A stretch of 30,000 nt of DNA from Cristatella mucedo (taxonomy: Eukaryota > Bryozoa > Phylactolaemata > Cristatellidae). This document shows positions 9,753 to 23,234 of the stretch, piece after piece. The notes below the pieces were generated by a model. The model worked only from the letters and a program-made list of their open reading frames with translations, was not told the origin of the DNA and did no database searches. The stretch spans positions 1,232,501 through 1,262,500 of the forward strand of contig WPIO01000059.1 of NCBI GenBank assembly GCA_009760855.2. Reading direction: 5' to 3'. Positions within the stretch are counted from its first letter, which is position 1. Each line of letters starts with the position of its first letter. The translations under genes were made by a program, and so were the position numbers.

Positions 9753-10394
9753 GACCTTATTTGTATGCAATGGACACTCTTCCTACAGGCTGCTGACCCA
9801 TAATTCTGAAGACAATAGGTTGCATGCTTGTGTGAGCTGTTGTCGACTCACAACGTTTTTCCTTCAAGCCGTTTGTTTAACCAGCAGTCTCTTGCTTGAC
9901 AATCAGATGATTAATCTCCGCGAAGTGCTTTGTGGAAACTATGAGCAGTGGTCAGTGGCACTCGATTTGTGCCTCCAGTGTTCAGGTGGTATCGTGTACT
10001 CGTGATCAACTAGGAATTGCGGTGCGTTAGAAATCCTCATTTGCCATTATGAGATATTTGCCCAACGTTAATCAGGTACTCGATAAGAGTTACGGTCATA
10101 CGTGTGGGTATTTGCTAGGCTGGGACCCGAATTTATTATGTAAAGCATCTAGACTTCTTGATTTTTGAATGCCGAGAAGCAGTGGCACAGTCAGGGTTTT
10201 CATATATGGGGCAAGACTTGCACAGTTTTTATTTAGGGAGCAAGACCCCTGAAGTTGTCATGTAGGTGGCAATTAAGAAAAAAATGTAGCGCAAAATCAC
10301 TGTGCTTCTTCGACACGAACTCTGCGGTTGCTAGTCGAGTGGAATTGAGACATATAATTTCACCGTTGGTGTTGTGGGGCATAGCAATAGGAGG
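9753..10394. other. Intron sequence, unassigned
   Basis: No exon, tandem repeat or transposon signature recognised. The short open frames lack motifs. Confidence 0.4.
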
Positions 10395-10576
10395 TCACCC
10401 ATATCCCCTTAACCATATTATTCCCCTAACCATATTATTCATTGTGTTTGTTTTTCAAGCATGATTTTACTTACCATTCAATTGCATTTCCCTTTGCAGC
10501 AAATGTAAAGCGCCTAGAAAGAGATTAAGTTCTCTGTGGGCGCTTTATCAAGTGCATTATTATTATTATTATTATT
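10395..10576 (+). mobile_element. LINE 3' UTR fragment (group A)
   Basis: Only the terminal UTR remains, from the CCCCTAACCATATTATTC segment (present twice here) to the hairpin at 10506-10550 and an ATT tail. This extremely short copy is consistent with early arrest of reverse transcription. Confidence 0.85.
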
Positions 10577-11689
10577 TTAGCTCTTCCGATGGCTGCCTCC
10601 CCTAGGGTTCTGCCCTTGCCGAGAAGTGATGATGGAGGTTTGCCATTCACGGTCCTGTGTCGAGCACATCGCAGGCTGAGTGGATATGGTGTGTTCGTTG
10701 AGGGCGAGATGACCAACTGTATCCAAATAGAAATTAGTGTCGAGTGATTTGCATGTGTCTCTTCCCCTTTACATTGGCAAGATTTACAATTTGGCTTAGA
10801 TCTTGGCCACGGTCTCTCTCGCTAGGGTTTAGCCCCCTTGGAAAGATGTAGTCTTCCTTGGCATAAGTTTGACCATTCACCTGATTAGACGTGCTCACGT
10901 GACATATGTGTCGCGTGACACTTCGTGTGTGCATCACGTGCCGATTTTGCTGCTGCTTGACGCTCTTCGTTTGTGATGATTATCGTTGCATAGCAATTCT
11001 TTGCTAAGCATTTGCTGCATTAGCGTTAAGCAGGCCTCCTCTACTGTGCAATGTGCATTCACGCGTGTGCAGCTGAGCTGGTCTCGATAGAAAAATCAGG
11101 AGACGCGAGACTTGCTGGATGGCATTCACTTGTTCAGCCGCTGCTTCCGGCCGTTGCCCAGCTTTTGCCGCTGATATTACCGCGGCTGCTTTTTTCCAGT
11201 GTCACGCACACCCTCAGCAGCTTTAACTCGCATGAGAACGCAATTCGGGAGGCAGCTGAGGAGTTTGACGATCTCACCGCCGCTCTGTGTGAGCCCACCA
11301 CGCAGTGAGTGCAGCGTGAGGTGCTGAGTGCGCAGCTGAGTGTGCCTTGCGACAGCACCAGCTGTGAACAAGAGAGTGTAAAGAGTTCGCGATGCACAGC
11401 GAAGTGAAAGTGTCTCGTTTGGGCATTCCGTACTCGGTGCCGAGATTAGAGATTTAGATTCCGAGTCATTGAGAGCAGAGTTGTTCGGGTGCCAATACGG
11501 AAGCACTCCGTGGTGGTCGATCGTGCACTTTGCTTCGATTTCGCAAGCACTTTGCCTCTTAGCTGTTGCATCCTTGAGAGAATACATCGTAATGACAGTG
11601 CAGCTACAATAGAGACTAAATAAGAGAGAAAAACGAAGAGATAGGCAAAAATAGCGAGCAAAGTGGAGGGACATATGTACACACTTTTT
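10577..11689. other. Intron sequence, unassigned
   Basis: Mixed-composition sequence. The open frames on either strand at 11051-11397 overlap and lack recognisable motifs. No repeat shared with the rest of the window was found. Confidence 0.4.
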
Positions 11690-14036
<2,347 letters not shown>

Positions 14037-14178
14037 AGTCTCTGTCAGCCGTCGTACGTTCGGACCCAAGAGCACGAACGTGTATGCCTGGTTTACAGCT
14101 GATGCAAGGCTGACCAAGGCCGTTTGGACCGAAGCCGTGTGCCAGCATCAGTTCTATATGGAGAACCGACATCACCAT
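14037..14178 (+). CDS. FRMD4 exon: end of FERM F3 lobe
   Basis: The acceptor GGATTCCTTTGCAG is followed by one base completing an Arg codon, then 47 codons to the donor GTATGT. The peptide starts VSVSRRTFGPKSTNVYAWF and ends with AVWTEAVCQHQFYMENRHHH. It matches ASVTRRTFG, the VHTWY strand and SIWAMAISQHQFYLDRK of FRMD4. The last part is the C-terminal helix that closes the F3 lobe, with the family hallmark QHQFY. The exon follows an 8.6 kb repeat-filled intron. A (CT)n array begins about 45 bases after its donor. Confidence 0.96.
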
Positions 14179-14223
14179 GTATGTACTATGGCATAGTGGC
14201 TCCACGAACTAAACGGTTCCAGC

Positions 14224-14440
<217 letters not shown>

Positions 14441-14980
14441 TCTCACGTGGCCGCTCTGGGAAGCGAATTATGTCACCTGGTCCAAAGCAGGCAGCAGCTT
14501 CTGCCGACAGCCGGCAGCTCGTCCGGTTGCCCGGGCTCCAAGGCAGCTCTCTGCCACTGCCTGCTTTGTCCATCTAAGCTGCTTGGGGAGAGGCGTGACG
14601 GCCGCCGAGACGGCTTGCTGTAGCTTTGGCTCAGGCTGCTTACCCGGGCTGCTTTTCTGACAGTCGTAAGAGAAGCTTTTAACACGCCCTCCCGTTGCCC
14701 GGCATCTACTTTCCCTTGGTATCCACCGGCAGAGCTCTTTTGGACCTGCCACGGCTTTGCCCCCTCCCCTGTTTGTCAATGTGCCAGTGTGCTGCACTGG
14801 GGCCGTTCCACTTCGGTGCTGTGTGCGCATGCCATTTGGCCTTGTAATGTTTATTTTATTACCAATCGTCCAGGACAGCAGTACCACATTTAATATACCT
14901 ATTGCTTAGCTTTTCTGGACCTGTGCATGCCCTTGCTGTACATTATGCATTATGGGACTGTGTATCAGTAACCTACAGTA
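14441..14980. other. Intron sequence, unassigned
   Basis: Moderately GC-rich with no recognised feature. Open frames on both strands are short and motif-free. Confidence 0.4.
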
Positions 14981-15480
14981 ATACTAATAATAATAAGACA
15001 TTTTCATAATGCAATAAGATAACTAAATCTCTTTCTGGGCACTTAAAAAAATGCTGGAAAGTAAGCATGTTAATTGCTTAGTGATTGCAGTGCACAGCAA
15101 CAGCGTAAGCATACAAAAGACATTTCACACATACGACCCAGCAAATGCTGCTATGATCAGGTGGGTTTTAGCTTTTTTTTTTTTTTTTCGTCAAGTAAGG
15201 ATGTCGTGACTTCATTCGAAAAAGTGAGCGACATTGCCATTAAGTCTATACTCTGTTTGCCGGGGACCCAGTGCAGCTCGGTCGGAAGTGGTGTAATGCA
15301 GCAATTTCGATATTCACTACAAACAAACCTGACTGCAGAGTTTTTCATCAACTGAAAGCCCTTTATTGCACAGGCCAAAAGACCTGCGAATAGAGAGCTG
15401 CAAAAGTTGAGACACGTGATGTCCCAAATGCTTGACCAACTAGATGAGGTGTCTCTGTCCTGGTAGCCTGCCCAGAGTTT
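14981..15480 (-). mobile_element. L2-type LINE fragment (group B)
   Basis: An AAT-rich 3' end near 14985 is followed by ATAACTAAATCTCTTTCTGG (hairpin core, inverted). Noncoding-looking sequence follows that shares phrases with 17075-17740 and 27640-28290, such as GTGGTGTAATGCAGCAATTT, GGCCAAAAGACCTGCGAATA and AAAAGTTGAGAC. A T17 run at 15173-15189 interrupts it. Heavily decayed. Confidence 0.68.
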
Positions 15481-16039
15481 GCCATTTCACATAGCTGAAT
15501 GTTGGCAGACTTGACAGTGGATACATTCGGCTGGTCATGTCACGGCATGTCACGGCAACCGTTCTGAAGCTGTTCCATGAGGCTGCACCCATCCAATATT
15601 AAACGGCAAGAAACAGGAACAGGGCTGGCGATGGCCTCGGTGGCTTGAAAACGATGCTGACTCATGCGCGACAAATGGCATTTGCCCGTGGGATGGGACA
15701 GCTGCTGTCCTCAAGATTGATGAGGACGCTGAGCAGCTCATGAGTCGGCTGCTGCTGCTGAAGGGCTTGGACTGTAGCTACCTGCCTACCTACGGGGCTT
15801 GCCCTGGTTACGGACACGCCTGCTGAGCTTCCGCTGCTGCCTCGAAGTGGTTCTGCCAAAGTTGCCTTTGCCACCGGTTGATATGCCGCGAGCTGCCATC
15901 GGCTGGTAGTGCTGATGCTGATGCTGCCCCTATACTCTAGCTGGTGGCCAGTGGCTGTGGATCGGTAGGGGTACTTTCATCGGCGAGTCAGCCTACCTCC
16001 GACACAGGGTAGGTGTTGCTGATTTTTTTGTTGTGCGTA
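15481..16039. other. Intron sequence, unassigned
   Basis: CTG-rich patches at 15750 and 15912 but no true array. No gene or repeat was recognised. Confidence 0.4.
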
Positions 16040-16304
<265 letters not shown>

Positions 16305-16576
16305 AAATCATGATTGATCCTGGTCAGTAATCCAAACTAGAGGCACTGTGGTACTCAGGTTCTTGCACACCCTAGGTTTCTAAGTGGAGAGGCAGCAATC
16401 GTTGCCAGACTTTGCTATAATTCTGGTGGCTGTTGCTTCCCCTCCCCTTTTGCTTATACTCTGAGGTACTTCCGGCTTTGGCTTCTTCCTCTTGGCTTTC
16501 CAGCAACATAATATGACGTGCGGTTTGCAGGCGTCCCAAGTGCAAGTAGGAAGCTGCCTGAGAGAGGCAGATCTCT

Positions 16577-16622
16577 CCCCTCTCCTCTCCTCTCTCTCTC
16601 TCCCCTCTCTCTCTCTCTCTCT

Positions 16623-16679
<57 letters not shown>

Positions 16680-16723
16680 TCCCTCTCTCTCTCTCTCTCC
16701 CTCCCTCCCTCTCTCTCTCTCTC
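16577..16723. repeat. (CT)n array
   Basis: A CT tract with CCCT interruptions, the second of three such arrays in the intron between the exons at 14037 and 19623. Confidence 0.94.
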
Positions 16724-17074
16724 TTACATGTTGGTTGGGCTCATGAGGAACAATTGAGGTCACTAGGTAGGCCATTCTGAAGCAGACAATAGCTAGGCTT
16801 TAGAACTAGCCGTTTTGCCCTGAGAACTGGCCCTAAAAACTGTCCTCGTGTGCTACCTGTCGGCTAGAGTGTATCTGGTTTCTTGAAATCCAACCCAGCA
16901 GTCAACCGCTTGTTCGTCTAAGCTGCTTGGGTTGGCTGGGATTGGGATGGCTTGCTGCAGCTTAGGCTTAAACTTAGCCAGGTTGCTTGTTTTTGCTATT
17001 ACTCCTAAAAAAATATATATACATCAAAATGTTATATAAATCTCTTTCTATATGCATACACTTATTGCTAATAA

Positions 17075-17740
17075 TAATAAATAGTAAGACATTGGTAGAG
17101 CACTCAAAGAACATTAAATCTCTTTCTAAGCTCTACATATGCTTCAAAGGGAGCATGCCAATTGATTGTCAGCACCCATAAACACACAATGGGCAGTTCA
17201 CCAACCCAGCAAATGTTGTGTGCAATATGTGCTCTTTTAGCCTATTTTTAAATGCCAAGTCGAGGTGGGGTGTCGTGACGTCAGTCTGGTGTGAGTTCCA
17301 GGCTGAGAGCATTTGAACTAAAGTCGTGATCGCAAAAAGGTTTTCGGTTAGTTGCAGGCACTACTAAATGGCTTGAGTCAGAAGAGCAAGTGATATGATG
17401 CCTTAACCTCATTGGGAACTGGTACATACAGATAGGGTCGGTGCAAGAGAATGAAGGGACCTTAAATTGATTGGCAAAGCCGTAAAATCGATACTTAGCT
17501 GGGTTGATGGGGAGTCGGTGCAACTTTGTAACAGATGGTCTGCTAGGGCAGTTGCAACGTTCTCGATAGACATGCAGAGCAGCAGGGTTGTGTACCATCT
17601 GTAAGCTCATCTTGTAGCACAGGCCAGAAGACCTGCACGCAGTGAGTTACAAAAGTCAAGACCCGTTGTCGCAAAAGCTTGGTCCAACTTGAATTTGGTA
17701 TATGTGTCTAAACAGGCCCAAATTTGGAAATATTATTTGC
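17075..17740 (-). mobile_element. L2-type LINE fragment (group B)
   Basis: Same order of segments as 27640-28290. An AAT-rich 3' end and AACATTAAATCTCTTTCTAA come first. Then GTGAGTTCCAGGCTGAGAGC, GGTTTTCGGTTAGTTGCAGG, GAGAATGAAGGGACC and GAGTTACAAAAGTCAAGACC follow. It reads leftwards as the reverse-transcriptase C-terminal part plus 3' UTR. Confidence 0.82.
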
Positions 17741-17771
17741 TGAAAGTATGTATGCTTGACTGGGGAACTGG

Positions 17772-17886
<115 letters not shown>

Positions 17887-17927
17887 TCCGGCTGTCTCAT
17901 GTAGAAAAAAGAAAAAAAATACTCACT

Positions 17928-18066
17928 GATTTAACAGCCTCTTTTGTATAGCGACAGAAGAGCCTTTACTGCTATCACCACCGCTGGCAGCAGCAATAAA
18001 GAATCACCCACAGCAGGATTCGAAACTACGCAACCGCCTTACCTAGTGCGCCATCACGGCTCACCA
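17928..18066 (-). mobile_element. SINE family B copy
   Basis: Minus strand: TGAGCCGTGATGGCGCACTA, AGGTAAGGCGGTTGC, a box B remnant GTTTCGAATCC and the end GTCGCTATACAAAAGAGGCT. The central part between the boxes is shortened compared with 4228-4395. Confidence 0.83.
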
Positions 18067-18139
18067 ATGTAGAGACAGGTTGGCATAGCGAGTGTTGCTG
18101 CCTATCTTTAAGTACCTTAATAGTCTCTGCACATGCCCC

Positions 18140-18312
18140 TTGGTCTTAGCCTGGGGGGGGGGGTAAGCTGCTTCACTTTACAAGCCAGGTCGCCGGCTCG
18201 AGTCCTGCCGTGGGTAATCCTCATTGTCTAAGGCAAGTGTGGGTGACAGCCACTAAGGCTCCAGTGCTGCTATATACATGTAAATGGGTCTGCTGAGTCA
18301 GCTGACTTCTGT
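18140..18312 (+). mobile_element. SINE family B-related copy with poly(G)
   Basis: GGTCTTAGCCTGG precedes an 11-base G run. Then GGCTCGAGTCC (box B), GGGTGACAGCCACTAAGGCT and TGCTATATACATGTAAATGG follow. The order of parts matches 9594-9752. The G run sits between the A and B boxes. Confidence 0.7.
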
Positions 18313-19622
18313 TTTGTTTTACATAATAATGCTACTGGAAACTGGTTGCTATTATCTGGCATTTATGATAGTACATGAAAATCGTGTCTGACCTGTAGAC
18401 TGAATTTGTGCCATTTCACACTGCATCCATGCTGCTTGCTCTAAGGGCACGATCGTTGTCCGAGCACCGAGTTGAATACAAAACGTTCGAACGCTTTACC
18501 CTTGACCCTTGAGAAAGATTTACCCTTGGTTGACTCTCGGGCTGTCTGCTTCCACACTTAGCTGTCCCGCACCCCTCATATTCGAGCAAGTCTGGTTCTT
18601 TGGCCATGAGCAGCAGCAGAGCTGCTGCTGTTACTGCTGCTCATTGGTGAAGAGAGTCGGAGCTAGGAGCCATCGAGACTTGCCCTTGAATTCTATGGTG
18701 TAGCCTTGAGGTCCGTCCACGATTGTGCTGTCTGTCTCTGAAGGACACTTGCTGTGCACGGGTTGCAGTGCAACTGCTTCTGCACGGTGCAGACGGAAAC
18801 TTGACGCATCTATCAAATCGTGTTCTCTCTCATCCCATGGCATGCACGATACATTCCCCATGTTTGGACACCCAGCGTGCCCGACAGTGTGTGAAACTAT
18901 AGCGACTGACCTGCAACCAATCGTCTGTGCTGCCTGCCGCCATTGCTGTGCAGTCAGCATCCGTTGACAATCCGGGAGGACGGCCCTAGTTCCTAATCGT
19001 AATATCGATACGATCGCACACGTTTCCAATTCGAGCTGGCAGCACTTCTTTGACAGGCCAGGCCGCTGAATAGGGTTGGGATCTTTAACTGGCCAGGCCC
19101 TTGAAAAAACGTCGGTCGCATGTGAGCCTGGTCTCTTTGGAACACCCGATGCTCACTCATCCGATGCATCTGATGCCTTCCCAAGAGTGACATGTGCTGG
19201 CCATCGGTCGAGACAAAGTTACCGGGAACTACAAAGGAGCCTACAAGCGGGAAAGCAGAGCTAGTAGTCATTGCAGGATGCTGCAATTGACACGATGCTG
19301 AGAGCGAGCTGTCTACTGTCTGCTGCAGTCTCTACCTGATCCCACGAGTGACAGCTACTGATCCTGTGACCTGCCTGCCTGCCCCCTGACACGAGGATTC
19401 GTCGTTCGGAGTCGTGTCCTCGGCGCACGCTCCTCCTTCACCTCTCCTCCTTCTCCCCCAACGTGTAGCGCAGTCCTGGCTCTGCTGGCGTTGTACGCTC
19501 AACGCATTACATGGCGCTCGAGCCGTGCAACGGCGTTGGCCACAGCAGCCCAATCACTGCAGCCACTTCGTGCCATGGTTCGTTGGCTGACATTCGCCTC
19601 AACCGCCTTGCCGTGCATCCAG
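18313..19622. other. Intron sequence before the linker exon, unassigned
   Basis: No repeat or exon recognised. An open frame from 19491 enters the real exon at 19623, but its first part has no FRMD4 similarity. Confidence 0.45.
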
Positions 19623-19812
19623 GTACATCCGGCTCGACCCATGAGTGAGGTGGCAGCACTAGCGCCAGCCGCCGTCCCGACACTATCCGCAGAGGCGAAG
19701 TCACCACCTGCTCCACCACCTCTGCTGCCATCCGGTCTCAGCCCGACCGACTCCAGGACCAGCATTCCCGGCGGCGGCAGCAGCAGCAACAAGGATGCCA
19801 CCAAGTCGACAG
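19623..19812 (+). CDS. FRMD4 exon: FERM-CUPID linker
   Basis: This exon has 63 codons plus one base, from the acceptor GTGCATCCAG to the strong donor GTGAGC. It opens VHPARPMSEVAALAPAAV, equivalent to the FRMD4A start KIHAARSLSEIAIDL after the FERM domain. Then it becomes low complexity: PPAPPPLLPSGLSP, then SIPGGGSSSNKDATKST. The vertebrate linker is Ser/Gly-rich at the same place, so a disordered spacer is conserved in type rather than in sequence. Incoming phase 0 and outgoing phase 1 fit both neighbours. The PPAPPP run could bind SH3 or EVH1 domains, but that is inference. The exact acceptor is less sure than the donor. Confidence 0.85.
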
Positions 19813-20408
19813 GTGAGCGCCGGCCAGCAGACGACCAGCATACAATCAAGGCGGCGCAAGGTGAGAGGACCGCTGACCTCTGCCTTGTCGCTAGCACGTA
19901 GCAAGCACGTGTGCTTGGGTGCTCGGAATACCAGCCGAGCGGCATATAAGCCAGGCCAAGAGTCTAAACAGAGCCTCAGAGCTCCGTCACTTGAGAGCAT
20001 AGTCACAGGCAGCCGTCGTCGGTAGGGTCAAGGCTGATTGCAGCCGACAATGTCGTTCGTTAGTCTTTGCCACTTGCCACTGCTAGCTGCCTTGCTAGTG
20101 TTTTCCTCTCAGCGCCCAGTGGTGAGATTGACGCCAACATGAAGCACACTCCGACGTACCTCCATGGCTCCTCCACTGCTGCTGTGCACAGGGCAGCCCT
20201 GTTGCCTGCTAACGGTTGCTTTCGTGTGGAGTGAGTTGGCAACCAGCTCGAAGAACTTGTTCCCTGCCACGTCCGTGTCCTCTGGTTTATGAACGAGTTT
20301 GCCCCCATGACTTATATCACTCCAGCCCGGTGCCCTCCTACCCAGTGCATAAGTCTCTGCTATCGTGCAGCCATCTGTAAAAAACAGAGCAAGAAGTGAA
20401 GGCTAGAT
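19813..20408. other. Intron sequence, unassigned
   Basis: The open frame of the linker exon continues past its donor for about 90 bases without similarity. No other feature was seen. Confidence 0.45.
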
Positions 20409-20815
20409 GACCTGACAGCCTCGTCGATGTAGTGGCAAATGAGCCTCCTTGGCTGTCACCACCGCTTGCAGTGGGCAAGTCTTGATCGCCTGCTGCAAGT
20501 CGTGGTGATTCTGGCAGTGTGCAAGTCTTGATTGCCCACTGCAAGCGGTGGTGATCCTTGCAATGGGCAATTCTTGATCACCCACTGCAAGTGGTGGTGA
20601 TTCTTGCAGTATGCAAGTCTTGATTGCCCACTGCAAGCAGTGGTGATCCTTGCAATGGGCAATTCTTGATCACCCACTGCAAGTGGTGGTGATTCTTGCA
20701 GTGTGCAAGTCTTGATTGCCCACTGCAAGCGGTGGTGATCCTTGCAGTGGCCAATCTAGGATTGCCCACTGCAGAACTCAAACCCGAGTCATGTGTCGTG
20801 AAGCGCGAGCGCCAT
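20409..20815 (-). repeat. 46-bp tandem array inside a family B SINE
   Basis: About six units of 46 bases, each with GCCCACTGCAAGCGGTGGTG or a close variant. Two types alternate (CAAGTCTTGATTGCCC and CAATTCTTGATCACCC), giving a 92-base higher order. The unit matches the SINE body (TATCACCACCGCTTGCAGTG). The array is bracketed by that SINE's tail (ACAGCCTCGTCGATG near 20414) and its box B side (GAACTCAAACCCGAG near 20776). Confidence 0.88.
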
Positions 20816-20825
20816 TACTCCCGAT

Positions 20826-20935
20826 GTAATGTATCTCCTTCTGTAACTCCACAAAGACCAAGTGGGTGTTGCGAAGGAGGTTTCTCTATAGGGCACTCAA
20901 GGCCTAATCCTCTTTCGATTCGATCCTCTTGGGCT
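20826..20935 (-). mobile_element. LINE 3' end fragment (group C)
   Basis: TAATGTATCTCCTTCTGTAA, CTCCACAAAGACCA, GGGTGTTGCG and TATAGGGCACTC match 23250-23340. There the same segment is the 3' end of a minus-strand LINE. Confidence 0.75.
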
Positions 20936-21211
20936 AAAATCCAGGATCCTGCGGCAGCTCACAGGCACGGTTGAGTGATCGTATCTGAGGTGGGGAGGAT
21001 GGGATCGGGCTCGGCAGAAGCAGCTGCCAGGCCTGGACTGCAGTCTCCTCCTCCTGGGCAGCGTTTACCGAGATGTGCGGCTGGAAGGGATAAATAGCTG
21101 CGACCTCGGGTGAGACCGATCTCGGGCAAATCCAGTTGAGAGGGATCTTGTTGGTCAGCAAGTTGCCTTTGCTGTCTTCATTAGAAGCTCTGTCTCACGG
21201 AGCTCTCTTGC

Positions 21212-21300
21212 TCACACATCACCTGCACATCACATGGTCACATCACATGGTCACATCACATGGTCACATGCACATCACCTGCATCACCTGCATTGGTCAT
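21212..21300. repeat. 13-bp minisatellite
   Basis: CACATCACATGGT occurs three times in direct succession, flanked by diverged CACATCACCTG units. Confidence 0.88.
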
Positions 21301-21837
21301 GCTGCTCTTCCATCGTAGACATCTGGCCACTTCTTGAAGCCCGAGACATTTTCGAAGTGATTCTGTCTGGGTGTTACTTCTGTCAGAAACCAGCGATCCG
21401 ACATTAGATGCTACTACCTATCAATCATTCTGCTTTCTTGCGAGGCCTACACGTGCTGATTGCTGAGAGCTAATGGTGTGTGCGTGCATGTGTGCGAGCG
21501 TGTGCACGTGAGTGCGTGGGTGGGTGGTTGTGTTTGAGTGGATGTGTTTGTATGGGTGTGTTTGTGTGGGTGTATTCGCTTGCATGAAGGCATCTCCCCC
21601 ATTGTCTTACTCTGTGAGCTTAATTGTGCTTGCTCTCATGCAGTGTGAAATGCAGAAATAAACTTAACTGACGAGGCAATTCGCGGGGGAATGCAGCGAC
21701 TATTAACAGCAGCCGTGCTGCCAGTCTCAGCAGCCTACCCCATTGCGATAGCTTGCGGGCCCCCTCCCACCACCATGGCGGCAACTCTCTCTGCAGCTAG
21801 TGCGGTCGTTTCTTTGCTCGAAGAAATATCGTAATAG
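21301..21837. other. Intron sequence with a loose GT-rich stretch
   Basis: An imperfect GT/GTGTGG-rich segment at 21475-21575 is the only structure seen. No exon was recognised. Confidence 0.5.
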
Positions 21838-21925
21838 AATTCATTTGCATAGCACCCCAAGAGGACTTAATCTCTATTCAGGCGCCTCACATACGCCACG
21901 AGGTCACGGCCTCGGTATTATGCGC
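21838..21925 (-). mobile_element. SINE family A, 3' part
   Basis: Minus strand: ACCGAGGCCGTGACCTCGTG, then GCGTATGTGAGGCGCCTGAA, TAGAGATTAAGTCCTC and GGTGCTATGCAAATGAA. This equals the distal half of the element at 1123-1256. The box A part is not recognisable. It lies about 75 bases before the CUPID exon acceptor. Confidence 0.62.
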
Positions 21926-21998
21926 ATTAACCTTGCCCTTATTCGAGGTGCGCACCTTGACCACACTGGGCCTTGACCTTCTCCGACGACCGTCGCAG

Positions 21999-22255
21999 GC
22001 ACGGACAGCTTCACCGAGAAGCAAGCCAAGCTGCGACGCAAGCTGTCGCAGCGACGTGACGAGCTGCGCGAGGCTGTCAGGGCCGCGCTGCAAGAGCTTC
22101 GCGAGGCATGCCTGCAGGAGGCGGCGCTCACCGGCCGCCTGCCGCCCGACTACCCGGCCGCGCCCGGCGAGCGGCCGCCGCCCGTGCCGCGGCGCGTGCG
22201 CACGGCCTTCACCATCACGCTCGGCGACGGCAAGGCCCAAGCGAGCCGCGAAGAG
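21999..22255 (+). CDS. FRMD4 exon: CUPID (DUF3338) domain, first part
   Basis: The acceptor CGACCGTCGCAG is followed by two bases completing Gly and then 85 codons to the donor GTGCGT. The first part is a charged coiled-coil-like helix, TDSFTEKQAKLRRKLSQRRD and onward to QELREACLQEAA. The diagnostic motif follows: LTGRLPPDYPAAPGERPPP and then VPRRVRTAF. FRMD4 and the related INAVA and CCDC120 proteins carry LTGKLP-x-EYPL-x-PGE-x-PP-x-VRRR-x-GTAF at this place. CUPID binds the coiled coil of cytohesins (ARNO/GRP1 Arf-GEFs) and, in INAVA, promotes TRAF6 ubiquitination. Third codon positions are almost all G or C, much more so than in the exon at 5340. Confidence 0.96.
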
Positions 22256-22728
22256 GTGCGTGTGCCTGTGCGTGCCTGTGCGCGCCTGTGCGCGCCTGCC
22301 TGCCGGGGCTGCGCCTGCGCATCGCCTCTGCTCGCGCAGGGGTGGCGGCCTCGTGCTCACTTCTCGTGAGCGGCGAGCTCGGCCGCATCCAGCTTCCGCT
22401 GGCCTTGACACCGATGTCTGCCCGAAGAATGAAATAGAATGAAGCAGAATTCGAGCAGCTCGAGTGCAGCGCCGAGCCGTTGGAGGGCACGGCCTTGAGC
22501 TGCTCATCCTTCTCCTCCCCCGTCTCTGGCTCCTCTGACTCTCACTCCTCTGGCTCTCGCTCCTTCGAGCGTCCAAGTCCAGCTCCCAGAGCTCCAGGCC
22601 TGTCGGTACGCACCGCTGCCATGGTGTGCGCTAGCGCTCGGTTTGATTGGTTGGTCGCTGGTCGCTCGGCTGCGGTTCCGCGCACTGCCGCTGATGCGGC
22701 GGAAATGCACAGGATTATTTCGTTCCAG
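22256..22728. other. FRMD4 intron, GC-rich, no repeat
   Basis: A 473-base intron between the two main CUPID exons. GC and CpG stay high for its first 120 bases, with CGTGCCTGTG/GCGCCTGTG repeats near 22256-22310. Confidence 0.7.
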
Positions 22729-22869
22729 CGTGCCGTCAAGGCGCTCGAGATCGAGTACGAGCTGCAGAGGCAGATTGCCAAGGCAACGCTGCGACTCGTC
22801 GAAGACGTCTCGCTGCCCGGCGCGGTCCGCAAGAAGCACCGGGCGGCCTACGAGCGCCTGTGCAGCCAG
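22729..22869 (+). CDS. FRMD4 exon: CUPID domain, second coiled coil
   Basis: The acceptor ATTTCGTTCCAG gives phase 0 and 47 codons up to the donor GTACGG. The peptide starts RAVKALEIEYELQRQIAKAT and ends VRKKHRAAYERLCSQ. It aligns with the FRMD4A segment ELERLEREFAIQSQITEAARRL and the following QRKTSYLNAL. This is the second helix of CUPID, with L-E-x-E-(Y/F)-x-x-Q-x-Q-I at its core. An open frame continues upstream of the acceptor to about 22640, so a longer exon is formally possible. This acceptor gives the spacing from GTAF to L-E-x-E closest to the family (31 against about 29 residues). Confidence 0.93.
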
Positions 22870-23234
22870 GTACGGCGTCCGCTCTGCGCAAGCAAGCGAG
22901 TGCTGGTAGAGCAAGCTGACCACTCCCTCACTTCACCGTCCAGCGTCTCACTCACGAAGCACTGCCTTTAAGTCATTGTCTTTTGATGATAAGCAACTCG
23001 ATTGGCAATGGCGCTGTGGCAGGCTCAGCATGGGCTGATGCTACCAGCACTGCTTTGCCGCTTGCGCTGGCACGCCCGAACTCTTCTGCAGCCCGTGAAC
23101 TCGAACTCTGGCCAGTAGAAGGTCCGGTGTGAATGCTGCCCAACAGTTCGATGTCGTCCATACCAAGCAGCAGGCCGAACTCATGAACGATATCTGATAC
23201 TAAGCGGTCCAGCATTATCTCGCTATGGCTGAGA

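Noticed and set aside
20409-20815. CRISPR array or tRNA cluster
   Set aside because: The units abut directly without spacers and derive from a SINE body.
22440-22500. Possible small exon reading EAEFEQLE
   Set aside because: It resembles the family motif EAELERLE, but the exon at 22729 already fills that place with correct phase and spacing, and no fitting donor follows.
21887-22576. 229-codon minus-strand open frame, Arg/Ala-rich
   Set aside because: It is the antisense shadow of the GC-rich CUPID exon; the plus strand carries the conserved motif.
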